Source: Dyadobacter sp. CY356 (GTDB lineage Bacteria; Bacteroidota; Bacteroidia; Cytophagales; Spirosomataceae). From it: 64,000 nt of DNA. A model generated the notes under the pieces. The model was not told the origin of the DNA, did not search any database, and was given only the letters and a program-made list of their open reading frames with translations. This document shows positions 8,172-17,569 of this stretch, one piece after another. The stretch covers positions 620,001-684,000 of the forward strand of contig NZ_JAJTSZ010000001.1 of NCBI RefSeq assembly GCF_021440195.1, given 5' to 3'. Position numbers and translations under genes: made by a program. Numbering within the stretch: the stretch's first letter is position 1; each line of letters starts with the position of its first letter.

Positions 8172-9149
8172 CTATCCACTGAAATCATACTTTTGAGTGT
8201 CTATGTAGCATTTAATCCATTTGCCATTTGCATAATTTTGCTGGTAGTATTTTCCGGCTTCTACCCAGGTAGGCCATCCTGATACGGCAGGGCCATAACT
8301 GCTATTTTCATATCCGACAGTTTTAAAGTAGTTGTCATAAATGCCATTCAGGAAAATGGAAGTATTAGCCGGGTTTTGGCCTTGATACATAGTGAACCAT
8401 CTAAAACGCTGATATCGTTTACCGGTTGGCGAAACTTGTGTACTTCCCAATGGCCAGTCGGCGAAAAAACGTGCACCAGCGTTTTTCATAGTCTCCTCCC
8501 AGATGCTGTAAAACTGTTGGTCAATAGCAACCGGCCCTTCATTGGTAGGATAAGTTATGCCTACCGTAAGGCTTGCTTTTGAGAATTTTTGACTTTTATA
8601 GGTTTGAACAAACTCCTTGGTCGTCCAGTTGTATTGATTTCCTGCGGGAATGCCCAATGCACCATCCCAACGGTTGAGTGCTTTGTATTTTTTGTAAAAT
8701 TCACCTGAAACGATAAAATCCAGCAAAATGATACCTTCTGCATTATCCGCCACCGTAATCATGTCGTTGTAGCCGCAACCTGTTCCGCATGATTTGGGAT
8801 CCGAAGTGATAATAGCGTACTTGTCCTGGTTTGCTGCCTCGTAGGTTTTTAACTCTGCTGAATTCATCACAAATGCACCCTTTCCTTCGAAATAAAAAAT
8901 GGCCGTTTTTTCATTTCCAAAAGTGTAATATTGGACGTATCCCTTTTTTGCGGTAGTTGCCGACGCGGTTGATCCATTCAAAGGAACATGACCATCTTTG
9001 TCCCAACCCATGGCGATAAATTTGGCATTGATGGCTTTTTGGTAGTCTGTTGTGTTGTCAATTGCTACAACATCTTCACTGTCCTTATTGCAGGAAGAAA
9101 TCAGCAAGACGAAAAGAAACGGGACGAATAATCTGGATAGCTTTTTCAT
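8172..9149 (-). CDS. Lipoprotein with LGFP-like repeats
   Basis: The 325-residue protein starts with a lipoprotein signal peptide ending in the lipobox LLISSC, so it is anchored after C20. The mature part seems to be built of about four repeats with the pattern Y-x3-G-W/x-G-x-L/P-L-G-x-P and a following Y-x2-Q-x-F/Y-x-G stretch; the clearest are RWDGALGIPAGNQYNW, FFADWPLGSTQVSPTGKRYQ and SYGPAVSGWPTW. This is similar to LGFP repeats, which in other bacteria sit in cell-wall associated hydrolases and mycolyltransferases. One region also carries a C-G-T-G-C-G-Y motif. The downstream gene follows 3 bases later. The repeat assignment is by eye and should be treated as probable only. Confidence 0.6.
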   Translation of the reverse strand: MKKLSRLFVPFLFVLLISSCNKDSEDVVAIDNTTDYQKAINAKFIAMGWDKDGHVPLNGSTASATTAKKGYVQYYTFGNEKTAIFYFEGKGAFVMNSAELKTYEAANQDKYAIITSDPKSCGTGCGYNDMITVADNAEGIILLDFIVSGEFYKKYKALNRWDGALGIPAGNQYNWTTKEFVQTYKSQKFSKASLTVGITYPTNEGPVAIDQQFYSIWEETMKNAGARFFADWPLGSTQVSPTGKRYQRFRWFTMYQGQNPANTSIFLNGIYDNYFKTVGYENSSYGPAVSGWPTWVEAGKYYQQNYANGKWIKCYIDTQKYDFSG

Positions 9150-9679
9150 TTTTACGTTTGTTTAATAATGAATAAAATGTACTGTTGGTCAATAATTTAT
9201 ATGTCAAAATTGAGGAGAATCGAGGATTGAAAAAATCAATAATTTTATGGATGCTATACCGTAACATTTCGCATTTTCAGGCATGAAAAACACCTGAAAA
9301 GAATGAACGATTGACTCATCCTAATCGATTTTGGCACTGGTTTGGTAACATGAATTGGCTGCTATGATAAACTTATGGGCATGGAAATATTGGGTTGCCG
9401 TTTTCATTGTTTTGAGATTTTGAAAGTGTAGTGAAAAGGAAAAGGAAGATTGAAAAGGCATAGGAGAGCCAGCCGTCAGGAATACGGATTTAGTCAGAGG
9501 TTGTAAGCTTTTTTGTCTGATTGAATCTGTTGATTTAACAGATCAAATTTCGGGAGAAGATGGGAGAAGGGAAATAGACAATTTTGGGGAGGGAGAAGGA
9601 GATTAACTGGAAGACAATAATCTGGAAGACAATAATAAGGTAAAGATTCCTATTGCTTGAAATTGTAAAATAAGCAATG
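9150..9679. other. 530-base gap with no convincing gene
   Basis: Only short open frames with poor coding character are present. The longest candidate, a 28-codon minus-strand frame at 9321-9407, has no support. A short hairpin (TCAGG ... CCTGA) occurs around 9279-9299. The segment probably holds the promoter of the minus-strand lipoprotein gene that starts at 9149; I could not identify a clear TAnnTTTG element. Confidence 0.5.
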
Positions 9680-10336
9680 CTATTTCCTAAGCCTGCTATG
9701 TAATGATGAAAGAAGATAGAAACCTGTTGTAAAAAAAAAGCTAGTAAGCACACTCATTAAATTTCTGGCTAGTAATGTAGCGTAAGGAAAAGACTTCATA
9801 TAATCCTGCCATAAACTACCGAGGATGTCAATGATAATTGAAGGTAAATTCATTAGAATGATTGCTGTAACAAAATAGAAATCCGGATCTTTATTAAGGA
9901 TTTTTGGTCTATACTTTAAAAATAATTCCCGCGAGAAAAGGAGACAGACAATTGTGAAGACACAGCTTAAAAAAGTAGCCAAGTAATTAAAATCTTGAAG
10001 TTTGCCAATGAAAATTGAGGCAGAAATGCTAATCATTAAGACGATAAAGAAAACCCTGAAAAGTGTTTTCGAATTACTAGTTTGTTTAATAAAATATAGC
10101 ATTAAAAAAATACATTCGTTCAAATAGAAGAATACACTAAGTTGAATTGTATTGGGTTGATAATAATATAAAAATGCGGAAAGAAGGTTTAAAATTGCTC
10201 TATTGAACAAAAAGATAGACAATGTCCCGTATGCAGAATGCCAGGGAGTTCTTTTTCTAAATAAAGACATAAGGGCTGGAACAATGGAAATTACTAACAT
10301 TGCCCAAGCCAGCCCTATTGCTATATTTTTAATCAT
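9680..10336 (-). CDS. Multi-pass membrane protein, unknown function
   Basis: A 218-residue protein with about seven hydrophobic segments spread over the whole length, short loops, and a basic C-terminus (SLHSRLRK). The layout is like the seven-helix membrane domain found at the N-terminus of some Bacteroidota histidine kinases and regulators, but here no cytoplasmic output domain follows. The start codon lies inside the end of the 107-residue gene upstream (8-base overlap), so translation is coupled. The pair may form a small sensor or signalling unit; that is speculation. No catalytic motif is visible. Confidence 0.6.
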   Translation of the reverse strand: MIKNIAIGLAWAMLVISIVPALMSLFRKRTPWHSAYGTLSIFLFNRAILNLLSAFLYYYQPNTIQLSVFFYLNECIFLMLYFIKQTSNSKTLFRVFFIVLMISISASIFIGKLQDFNYLATFLSCVFTIVCLLFSRELFLKYRPKILNKDPDFYFVTAIILMNLPSIIIDILGSLWQDYMKSFPYATLLARNLMSVLTSFFFTTGFYLLSSLHSRLRK

Positions 10337-10652
10337 GGCTCAATTCAAATCTACCTCCAGACGGGAATCCAACACCTTCAACAGGAATAACAGGTGGAAA
10401 AGGAAGAGGTACCATGATGTGCCTTCCAAGATATTGAGCCGGATGTTTGTCCTTTATTTTTAAGTCAAGAATAAGTTTTTGTTTACCAAATTTGGTAATA
10501 AAGAATGCTACGGATTCAATGGGTATAATATCTTCACCTAATGGATAACCATCTCTAAGATAAGTTAGTAATAAGTTTAGATCTTCAATGGTCAATTCTA
10601 AAACAGGAATTTTCCGGTAAGGGGTGGTATCTAAAACAAGATTTGTAGGCAT
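10329..10652 (-). CDS. Hypothetical soluble protein coupled to a membrane protein gene
   Basis: A 107-residue protein with no signal peptide. The middle (LELTIEDLNLLLTYLRDGYP) is helical, the following part is beta-like, and the C-terminus is rich in proline and glycine (VPLPFPPVIPVEG). It overlaps the start of the membrane protein gene by 8 bases. It was probably translated together with it, and it could be a cytoplasmic partner. I do not recognise the family, and the adjacent two-component genes are not obviously part of the same unit (69 bases apart, same strand). Confidence 0.55.
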   Translation of the reverse strand: MPTNLVLDTTPYRKIPVLELTIEDLNLLLTYLRDGYPLGEDIIPIESVAFFITKFGKQKLILDLKIKDKHPAQYLGRHIMVPLPFPPVIPVEGVGFPSGGRFELSHD

Positions 10653-10721
10653 GAGTTGAAGTATTTAATTTTTTTGGAAAAAATAGTTTGGTAAATCAGT
10701 ATACAGTCTGTTTTGCGTCGT

Positions 10722-11357
10722 CTAAACCAACCGCCACTCCAGCGCCTTCACAACAGCTTCCGGCGCGGAATTGACGTGTAGTTTTTCGTAAATGTGATTC
10801 ACGTGTGTTGCTACCGTGCTGAATGCAATGCCGCAGGTGTCTGCGATCATTTTATAGCTCAGGCCTTTTACCATACAGCTCAAAATCTCTTTTTCGCGCT
10901 GGGTAAGTTCTACATAGGTGTGTTCGCTTTTAACAAACTGGTGCTGGAACATTTCCAGCACGCGGCGGGCTATGGACGGGCTCAGATGTGATCCGCCGGA
11001 ATAAACTTCCCGGATTGCCTGCACATAAATTTCCGGGTCCGGACTTTTGATCAGGTAACCGGAGGCGCCGCTGCAAATGGCCTGAAAAACTTTGTCTTCA
11101 TCTTCAAAAACGGTTTGGATTAATACTTTTGTCTGAGGTGAATTTTTCTTTATTTCGGTCATAGCCTCGATACCGGAGCGTTGGGGCATCTGAATGTCCA
11201 TCAGCACCACATCAGGTTTGTGCTTTTTGATCAATGGCCATGCTTCTTTTGCATTAGGAAACGCGCCTGAAAACCAGATCCCTTCCGTCCCGGAGAGGTA
11301 TAGCGCAAGGCTTTCCCTGAGATTCTTATTATCCTCAAACAGCACAACTCGGATCAT
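10722..11357 (-). CDS. NarL/LuxR-type response regulator
   Basis: The protein has 211 residues with an N-terminal receiver domain (phospho-acceptor D54 in VVLMDIQMP, with acidic residues near E8-D9 and a conserved K in YLIKSPDP). The C-terminal LuxR helix-turn-helix, about residues 148-205, starts with LTQREKEILSCMVKGLSYKMI. Such regulators bind DNA as dimers after phosphorylation. The histidine kinase gene lies 108 bases upstream on the same strand, so they are a cognate pair. Target genes are not evident; the two small genes downstream could be among them, but that is a guess. Confidence 0.93.
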   Translation of the reverse strand: MIRVVLFEDNKNLRESLALYLSGTEGIWFSGAFPNAKEAWPLIKKHKPDVVLMDIQMPQRSGIEAMTEIKKNSPQTKVLIQTVFEDEDKVFQAICSGASGYLIKSPDPEIYVQAIREVYSGGSHLSPSIARRVLEMFQHQFVKSEHTYVELTQREKEILSCMVKGLSYKMIADTCGIAFSTVATHVNHIYEKLHVNSAPEAVVKALEWRLV

Positions 11358-11465
11358 GTTTAAACCTCAGGGAGGTATTTAAATGTACACGCTTTCTATG
11401 CATCAAAAGTCGCGGGTTTTTCTGATCTGAAAAATCAACAATATTATGGATGTCCAACTCCTCAT

Positions 11466-12527
11466 TCAGGGCTCGACCGACATTTTAATCCGGGTCCCTT
11501 TTTCTTTTTCTGATTCAACAATCAGGTTAATGTCGGACTCCAGAGCTCTTTCCTTAAAGTTGTGTAATCCGTTTCCTTCGAATTTCGTCGAAGTATCGAA
11601 ACCCTTTCCATTGTCTTCAATCAGTATTTCCAGCGTATCTTTCTGCCAGTCAATCGTTACGTTTACTTTCGTTGCTTCTGCATGTTTGACAATGTTGTTG
11701 ATGGCCTCCTTATAGATCAGGTATACATTTTTGCGCTGATCCATGGTGAAATTTACTTTTTTAAGGTCCGCATTTACTGCAAAGTCAAAAGCAATATCCT
11801 TCCCTGCCAGAAGCTGGGAAGCAAAGGAATTCATCCGGTCGAAAAGTTTGTAAATGTTGTCGTTTTTGGGGTTGATCGTCCAGACGGTATCCTGCATGAG
11901 CGTGACCGATTCTGTTGAATTTTCAATAATTTTTTCAAGGATCGGCAGCATATTGGCAGGTGCGTTTTTTCGTAAAATCTCGACGAAAATGGCAATACTG
12001 TTAAGATTAGATCCAACTTCATCATGCAGATCCGCAGCAATCTGGTTCCTGACACTTTGCATCCTGAGTTTCTGCCGGAAATCATATAGAAGAAACAGAT
12101 AAATCCCGACGCCAATGACGACCAGCGCGTACAATAAAATGGCTGGAATGAACCAGACTTCGTTCCAAAAGGCTTTTTTCTTTACAATTTCAATTTTGGA
12201 ATAGGAAATCTGTTTGTCGTGTAACAGACTTTTAATCTCAAATGTATAGGAGCCCCCGGTTAAGTCCTGATAACGCGCCACCGGATATCGCGAATTTATC
12301 CAGGCTGTTTCAAGTCCCTTCATTCTATACAGATAAGAAACGGAATCTTTTTTTTCAGAAGCAAATTCGAGGATCAGATCATGCGCACCCGCCGTCAGGG
12401 AAATAGGTTGCTTAGTGAATGAAATTTCCTTTCCATTCACTAATATTTTTTCAAGTCGCACTTGTGCAGTACACACAGCACAGGTCTGCAAAAACAATAC
12501 GATAAATATGTAGCATGAAGGGTACAC
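11466..12527 (-). CDS. Sensor histidine kinase (Y_Y_Y domain, HisKA_3)
   Basis: This 353-residue protein starts at a GTG and has a signal peptide, then a beta-sandwich Y_Y_Y-type domain (about residues 24-115), a membrane helix (126-147), a HisKA_3 dimerisation domain with phospho-acceptor H168 in AADLHDEVGSNL, and an HATPase domain with a G-box DNGKGF. Bacteroidota relatives usually carry a large extracellular beta-propeller before the Y_Y_Y domain; here it is absent, so this is a reduced version in which the lone sandwich would be the periplasmic sensor. It pairs with the NarL-type regulator downstream. Confidence 0.88.
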   Translation of the reverse strand: MYPSCYIFIVLFLQTCAVCTAQVRLEKILVNGKEISFTKQPISLTAGAHDLILEFASEKKDSVSYLYRMKGLETAWINSRYPVARYQDLTGGSYTFEIKSLLHDKQISYSKIEIVKKKAFWNEVWFIPAILLYALVVIGVGIYLFLLYDFRQKLRMQSVRNQIAADLHDEVGSNLNSIAIFVEILRKNAPANMLPILEKIIENSTESVTLMQDTVWTINPKNDNIYKLFDRMNSFASQLLAGKDIAFDFAVNADLKKVNFTMDQRKNVYLIYKEAINNIVKHAEATKVNVTIDWQKDTLEILIEDNGKGFDTSTKFEGNGLHNFKERALESDINLIVESEKEKGTRIKMSVEP

Positions 12528-12760
12528 TGTTCTTTGGATTAGTGTGTGACATCCAAAGTAGTTTGTTTTAATCAGTTAACCAACAGTGATTTAGTTATCG
12601 GTATTTAGTTTTTTGTGGAATAATTAAGTACCCGATAGTGATTAATCCTTTAAAGAATATTTCATTTTCTGAAACCTTTAAAACATAAGATAGGAGGTGT
12701 TTTGAATTAATTACGTGAAAAGTAATAATCCGAAAAATAATATTTTTTCAATATAAAATA

Positions 12761-14887
12761 TTATTCAACACCGATGTTGAAATCACCGTTCATGACAAGT
12801 CTGGCATCAATAGGCGTTTCACTTCCAGGAATAAGCAAACCTTTAATTTTCGCTGTTTTTCCTTTGCTCAACAGATCAAAAACATGCTTGTCGGTTAATT
12901 TTTTACTCATTAGTTCAAAGGGAATTTTAAAACCGCAAGCCTGGAAATTGCTGCATCCATAGGCTGTTTTTCCTTTTTTTAACAAGTGTTGCTTACATTT
13001 CGGACAAGTCAGCGTTTCAATTGAAATATCTTCTTTTGACTCTTTCGGTTTGGGTTCGCGTTTAACTTTTTCTTCTTTTTCAACCACCACAGGAACATCC
13101 TGGGCAATACTGATCATACCGCCACGGTTAGATAAAACTTCCTTCGTAAGATCCACCACCATCTGGATCAGTTCCTGTTTGAAAGTTTCCATCGAATATT
13201 CGCCTTTTTCTATCAAACGCAGTTTTCTTTCCCAGTTTCCCGTCAGTTCTGCGCTTTTCAAAAGCTCATTTTGAATGGTATCAATCAGATCAATGCCGGT
13301 TTGTGTCGCGAAAAGATTTTTCTTTTTCTTTTCAATATACTTTCTTTTGAAAAGCGTTTCAATAATGTTGGCACGTGTGGATGGGCGGCCAATTCCGTTG
13401 TCTTTCAATATCTCACGCATTTCCTCATCTTCCACCTGTTTTCCGGCAGTTTCCATGGCACGCAGCAAAGTCGCTTCGGTAAACGCTTTTGGCGGAGAAG
13501 TTTTTCCATGGTGTATACGCGGTTCATGCGGACCACTTTCACCGACAATAAAATCAGGCATAATCCTTTCTTCATCGGCGGCTTCTTTTCTGGCTGAGGC
13601 GTCATTGGCATATACTTCCCGCCAGCCCGGTTCGAGAATTTGTTTACCGGTTGCCTTAAATTCTACCTGCCCGACTTTCCCCAACACGGTGGTATTGGCC
13701 ACTTTACATTCAGGATAAAAGACAGCAATAAACCTTCTGGCGATCAAATCATAAATCCGCTTTTCGTCCTGACTGATATTATTTGGGAATACGCCGGTTG
13801 GGATAATGGCATGGTGATCCGTTACCTTTTTATCATCAAAAACGGTTTTTGATTTAGGGATCGGTTTTTCCAAAAGTACCGCCGTCAGGTTTGCATAAGG
13901 TTTTAAATCCTGCAAAATCCCTGCGACTTTTGGGTGCAGATCTTCGGAAAGATAGGTGGTATCAACTCTTGGGTAGGTGACGAATTTTTTCTCGTAAAGA
14001 TTCTGGATAAATTTTAAAGTATCCTCAGCCGAGTAACCGTATTTTTTGTTTCCCTCAACTTGTAAGGAAGTCAAGTCAAATAAGCGCGGATTTCCTTCTT
14101 TTCCCTCTTTTCTTTCAAAAGATGTAATTTCAAAAGGATGCTCGCCAAGATAAATCAGTCCTTTTTCTGCCTTTTCAAATTTTTTGATCCGGTCAATGGT
14201 TGCGGTAAATTCCGTTTCGCGGTATATTGTTTTTAACTCCCAATATTCCTCAGGCACAAATGCATTGATCTCTTTTTGACGCTGAACAATTACTGCCAAA
14301 GTCGGTGTTTGAACTCTTCCAATTGACAAAACGACTTTCCCCTGACCAAATTTTTTTGTAAAAAGCCGGGTTGCATTCATGCCAAGCAGCCAGTCGCCAA
14401 TGGCTCTTGCGCTTCCGGCAGCATATAAATTGTTATATTGATCGCTTTCTTTCAGTTTTTCAAAACCTTCCCGGATCGCCTGTTCTGTTAGTGAAGAAAT
14501 CCACAGGCGTTTTACGGGCACAGCGCATTTGGCTTTCAGCAAAACCCAGCGCTGGATCAACTCACCTTCCTGGCCAGCATCACCGCAGTTAATCACTTCC
14601 TCACAATTTTTGACCAGATACTCAATCACCCCAAACTGTTTAAGCGCGCCGGGATTGTCGATCAGTTTAATACCAAAACTGGAAGGAATCATAGGAAGAT
14701 CTTCCAGACGCCATGATTTCCAGCGTTCGTGGTAGTCGTGCGGTTCTTTTAAGGTACAAAAATGTCCGAACGTCCAGGTTACCTGGTAGCCGTTGCCTTC
14801 CCAATAACCATCTTTTCGCTGCTTCGCTCCGAGTACTTCGGCAATATCTTTCGCTACACTTGGCTTTTCAGCAATGCAAACTTTCAT
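12761..14887 (-). CDS. topB: DNA topoisomerase III (type IA)
   Basis: The protein has 708 residues and the domain order of bacterial topoisomerase III: a TOPRIM domain at the N-terminus (MKVCIAEKPSVAKDIAEVLG, and NCGDAGQEGELIQRW), the cleavage/strand-passage core, and the catalytic tyrosine in VTYPRVDTTYL at about residue 305. The motif SIGRVQTPTLA is also characteristic. A C-terminal zinc ribbon of the topoisomerase type, with C-P-K-C and then a second pair C-S-N-F-Q-A-C, lies near residue 630. The enzyme nicks and passes single strands to decatenate DNA, often with a RecQ helicase. It stands alone. Length is normal and all key motifs are intact. Confidence 0.95.
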   Translation of the reverse strand: MKVCIAEKPSVAKDIAEVLGAKQRKDGYWEGNGYQVTWTFGHFCTLKEPHDYHERWKSWRLEDLPMIPSSFGIKLIDNPGALKQFGVIEYLVKNCEEVINCGDAGQEGELIQRWVLLKAKCAVPVKRLWISSLTEQAIREGFEKLKESDQYNNLYAAGSARAIGDWLLGMNATRLFTKKFGQGKVVLSIGRVQTPTLAVIVQRQKEINAFVPEEYWELKTIYRETEFTATIDRIKKFEKAEKGLIYLGEHPFEITSFERKEGKEGNPRLFDLTSLQVEGNKKYGYSAEDTLKFIQNLYEKKFVTYPRVDTTYLSEDLHPKVAGILQDLKPYANLTAVLLEKPIPKSKTVFDDKKVTDHHAIIPTGVFPNNISQDEKRIYDLIARRFIAVFYPECKVANTTVLGKVGQVEFKATGKQILEPGWREVYANDASARKEAADEERIMPDFIVGESGPHEPRIHHGKTSPPKAFTEATLLRAMETAGKQVEDEEMREILKDNGIGRPSTRANIIETLFKRKYIEKKKKNLFATQTGIDLIDTIQNELLKSAELTGNWERKLRLIEKGEYSMETFKQELIQMVVDLTKEVLSNRGGMISIAQDVPVVVEKEEKVKREPKPKESKEDISIETLTCPKCKQHLLKKGKTAYGCSNFQACGFKIPFELMSKKLTDKHVFDLLSKGKTAKIKGLLIPGSETPIDARLVMNGDFNIGVE

Positions 14888-15117
14888 AGGATGAGGTCAG
14901 ATTTCCTTATTGAAAAACCGGTAATCTGCGGAATTCTGATTTTTGTCGTTGATAAATTTCTGGATATAAAGGTCGGGATTTTTTGGGAAATATTATTGAT
15001 TAGATAACGACGGGAGCCTTGCAATCCTGGTAATTGATTTAATAACAATACCTTAACCATAACAAAATCTAAGGGAAATAATAGTTCGCGATTTTTGGAC
15101 AACCAATCCGGAATGGT

Positions 15118-16050
15118 ATGCAGCGCAGAAGTTTATTGAAAAACATAGGTTTACTGGCAGGAGGATTTTCTTTGCCTGTATTGTCAAAAGGAGAATCGCT
15201 TGTTACTACTTCACCAAAGCGCGCATTACGCGTTGCACACCTTACCGATATTCACATTCAGCCGCATATTCTGGCGGCGCATGGTTTAGCTAAATGTTTG
15301 CACCAGCTTCAAGATCTGGAAATAAAACCGGATCTGATTTTTAACGGGGGCGATGTTGTGATGGGTTCGCGTCATGTAACACGGGATAAATCGGATAAGG
15401 AATGGGCACTTTATCAAAAAGTAATTCAGGATGAAAATTCGTTACCGGTTTTCAGTTGCGTAGGAAATCATGATATCTGGTCAAAAGATCATTCTGTTGC
15501 TGCTTTTGAAGGTGGAAAAAGCAGGGCTATGGATCAGCTACAACTTGGAAAATCGTATTATAGTTTCGACCAGAATGGCTGGCATTTTATTGTTTTGGAT
15601 AGTGTTCAGCTAAAACCGGATGGTTCTCCTTATACGGCTATGCTGGGTGAGGAACAAATGGACTGGCTCGAAAAAGATTTGAAAAAAACTGCTGATAAAA
15701 CTCCAATTCTGGTTCTTTCCCATATTCCAATACTGTCGGCCTGTGTTTTTTTAGATGGGGAAAATGTAAAAGAAGGGAGCTGGCACGTACCAGGAAGCTG
15801 GATGCATACCGATTGTGCTGCTTTGGTTAAATTATTTCATAAACATAAAAATATCAAACTGGCTATCAGCGGACATATCCATTTACTGGATCAGGTTGTA
15901 TATAATGGCGTAACCTATTGCTGCAACGGAGCGGTTTGCGGAGATTACTGGTTTGGAAAAACACAGGAAACCAGGGCTGGTTATGCAGTGATCGATCTGT
16001 TTTCAGACGGATCTTTTACAAATACCTATCATACCTATCGTTGGAGTTGA
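15118..16050 (+). CDS. Tat-exported metallophosphoesterase
   Basis: The 310-residue protein begins with a twin-arginine signal (QRRSLLKNIGLLAGGFSLP). It carries the full set of calcineurin-like phosphoesterase motifs: D-x-H in HLTDIHIQPH, G-G-D in FNGGDVVMG, G-N-H-D in CVGNHDIW, a metal-binding histidine in SHIPIL, and G-H-x-H in SGHIHLLDQ. Tat export is expected because the metal centre is loaded in the cytoplasm. The substrate could be a phosphodiester or phosphomonoester in the periplasm. It converges on the old yellow enzyme gene, sharing a bidirectional terminator at 16091-16120. Confidence 0.9.
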   Translation: MQRRSLLKNIGLLAGGFSLPVLSKGESLVTTSPKRALRVAHLTDIHIQPHILAAHGLAKCLHQLQDLEIKPDLIFNGGDVVMGSRHVTRDKSDKEWALYQKVIQDENSLPVFSCVGNHDIWSKDHSVAAFEGGKSRAMDQLQLGKSYYSFDQNGWHFIVLDSVQLKPDGSPYTAMLGEEQMDWLEKDLKKTADKTPILVLSHIPILSACVFLDGENVKEGSWHVPGSWMHTDCAALVKLFHKHKNIKLAISGHIHLLDQVVYNGVTYCCNGAVCGDYWFGKTQETRAGYAVIDLFSDGSFTNTYHTYRWS

Positions 16051-16090
16051 TTGAAATTAATACCGATTTCAATAATGCGACCAGCACAAA

Positions 16091-16120
16091 AAAATCCCGG
16101 CCTTTGGGAGCCGGGATTTT
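16091..16120. terminator. Bidirectional rho-independent terminator
   Basis: AAAATCCCGGC and GCCGGGATTTT form a perfect 11-bp stem around the 8-base loop CTTTGGGA. The A-run on one side and the T-run on the other serve both strands. It sits between the converging phosphoesterase and old yellow enzyme genes. Confidence 0.9.
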
Positions 16121-16138
16121 AAATATATCTAAACAGGA

Positions 16139-17239
16139 TTACAATAAAACACCAAGTGCTTCTTTTGAAAAACCTACCAGTTCCTGATTTCTGTCTTCTT
16201 TGATTTTTTCAACCCAGTGCGGATCAGCCAAAAGAGGGCGGCCAACACCTACAAGATCAAAATCGCCTCTGTCGAAGCGGCGAAGCAATTCATCCAGCGA
16301 ACTTGGTTGAGAACTTTCACCGGCAAAAGCAGCCAAAAATTCACCATTCAGTCCCACTGAACCCACAGTAATTGTAGCTTTTCCTGTAATTTTTTTCGCC
16401 CAGCCAGCGAAGTTAAGATCCGAGCTTTCAAACTCAGGTTCCCAGAAACGGCGTTGTGAACAATGGAAAATATCTACGCCTGCTTCTGAAAGGGGAAGCA
16501 GCCAGGATTCCATTTCTTCCGGTGTTTTTGCCAGTTTGTAATCGTAATGTGTCGGTTTCCATTGCGAAAGGCGCAGGATGATTGTAAAATCTTCTCCCAC
16601 TTGTTTTCTCACTTCCTTAACCACTTCCACGCCAAAACGGTTACGTTCTGCCAAAGTCTTTCCGCCATATTGATCGGTTCTTGTGTTGGTAGCGTCCCAG
16701 AAAAACTGGTCGATCAGATAACCATGAGCGCCGTGAATTTCTACGCAGTCAAAACCAAGTCTTTTTGCATCAGCCGCCGCGCGACCGTAAGCCAGAATGC
16801 TTTCGGTAATATCCGCCTCGGTCATGGCCCGTCCATTTTTTAGGTTCGGATTGTTATATTCCGAAGGTCCTTCAAAAGGAACCGAAGGCGTCCAGCCGGA
16901 ATGATGGTTTGGCATTACACCCATGTGCCAGATTTGCGGGCCCATGCTGCCACCTTCTGCATGTACACTATCAATGACTGATTTCCAGCCTGCCAAAGAT
17001 TCTTCACCATAAAAATGAGGAATATTTGCATCGTTGGAAGAGGAGGGGCGGTCAATTACGGTTCCCTCAGACAAGATCAGACCAACCTGTCCAGCTGCTC
17101 TTCTTTGATAATAGGAAGCCACATCAGCAGTAGGTATACCGTTTGGCGAAAAGGAACGCGTCATTGGAGCCATCACAATGCGGTTTTTGATGTTTAAAGA
17201 CTTCAAGCTAAATGGCTTGAAAAGTTGTTCTGCACTCAT
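16139..17239 (-). CDS. NADH:flavin oxidoreductase, old yellow enzyme family
   Basis: A 366-residue flavin-binding TIM barrel. It shows IVMAPMTRS near the start, the FMN-phosphate region GVGRPLLADP near the C-terminus, and the substrate-binding pair H169 and H172 in EIHGAHGYLIDQFF. Family members reduce activated C=C bonds in quinones, enones and nitro-compounds using NAD(P)H. The gene begins 25 bases after an arsR gene ends on the same strand, so the pair is an operon in which the regulator likely senses the reactive electrophile or redox state. The actual substrate cannot be inferred. Confidence 0.92.
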   Translation of the reverse strand: MSAEQLFKPFSLKSLNIKNRIVMAPMTRSFSPNGIPTADVASYYQRRAAGQVGLILSEGTVIDRPSSSNDANIPHFYGEESLAGWKSVIDSVHAEGGSMGPQIWHMGVMPNHHSGWTPSVPFEGPSEYNNPNLKNGRAMTEADITESILAYGRAAADAKRLGFDCVEIHGAHGYLIDQFFWDATNTRTDQYGGKTLAERNRFGVEVVKEVRKQVGEDFTIILRLSQWKPTHYDYKLAKTPEEMESWLLPLSEAGVDIFHCSQRRFWEPEFESSDLNFAGWAKKITGKATITVGSVGLNGEFLAAFAGESSQPSSLDELLRRFDRGDFDLVGVGRPLLADPHWVEKIKEDRNQELVGFSKEALGVLL

Positions 17240-17264
17240 ATTTTTTCGATTTTCTTGAAATAAA

Positions 17265-17558
17265 TTATATTTCGGATCCGATTAATTTGCTCAAAGCAGC
17301 AAAAGCTTCTTCATTTCTTTTGTAAAAAGTCCATTGTCCCACCCGGGTGGCTTCTATCAAACCAGCGCGTTTTAATATGGTTAAGTATTCGGAAATCGTT
17401 GATTGTGTCAATCCCGACTTTTCCTGAATAATGCCCACACAAACACCCGCATCGTTCCGATGCTCAGCCTGAAAATGCAGTTCAGGGTTTTTAAGCCAGT
17501 TAAGGATTTCCAGTCTGGACTTGTTTGAAAGTGCTTTGAATATTTCTACCTGATCCAT
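17265..17558 (-). CDS. ArsR/SmtB-type transcriptional repressor
   Basis: Start chosen at the ATG at 17558 (97 residues). The frame continues upstream to 17606, but that extension would run through the palindrome that I take as the operator, and it is not part of the conserved fold. The winged helix is clear: FKALSNKSRLEILNWL, then the recognition helix region SGLTQSTISEYLTILKRAGL. A single cysteine, C40 (AGVCVGI), lies where metal- or redox-sensing ArsR proteins carry the ELCVCDL motif; the other classic metal ligands are absent. With one cysteine and an old yellow enzyme downstream, sensing of an electrophile or oxidant is more likely than metal sensing, but this is inference. Confidence 0.88.
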   Translation of the reverse strand: MDQVEIFKALSNKSRLEILNWLKNPELHFQAEHRNDAGVCVGIIQEKSGLTQSTISEYLTILKRAGLIEATRVGQWTFYKRNEEAFAALSKLIGSEI

Positions 17559-17569
17559 AGTGCAAAGGT

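Noticed and set aside
9321..9407. 28-residue open frame on the minus strand in the 9.15-9.68 kb gap
   Set aside because: Too short, with no promoter, no conserved pattern and no link to neighbours.
13271..13718. Two plus-strand open frames opposite topoisomerase III
   Set aside because: They lie wholly within the well-supported topB gene on the other strand and lack any recognisable domain.
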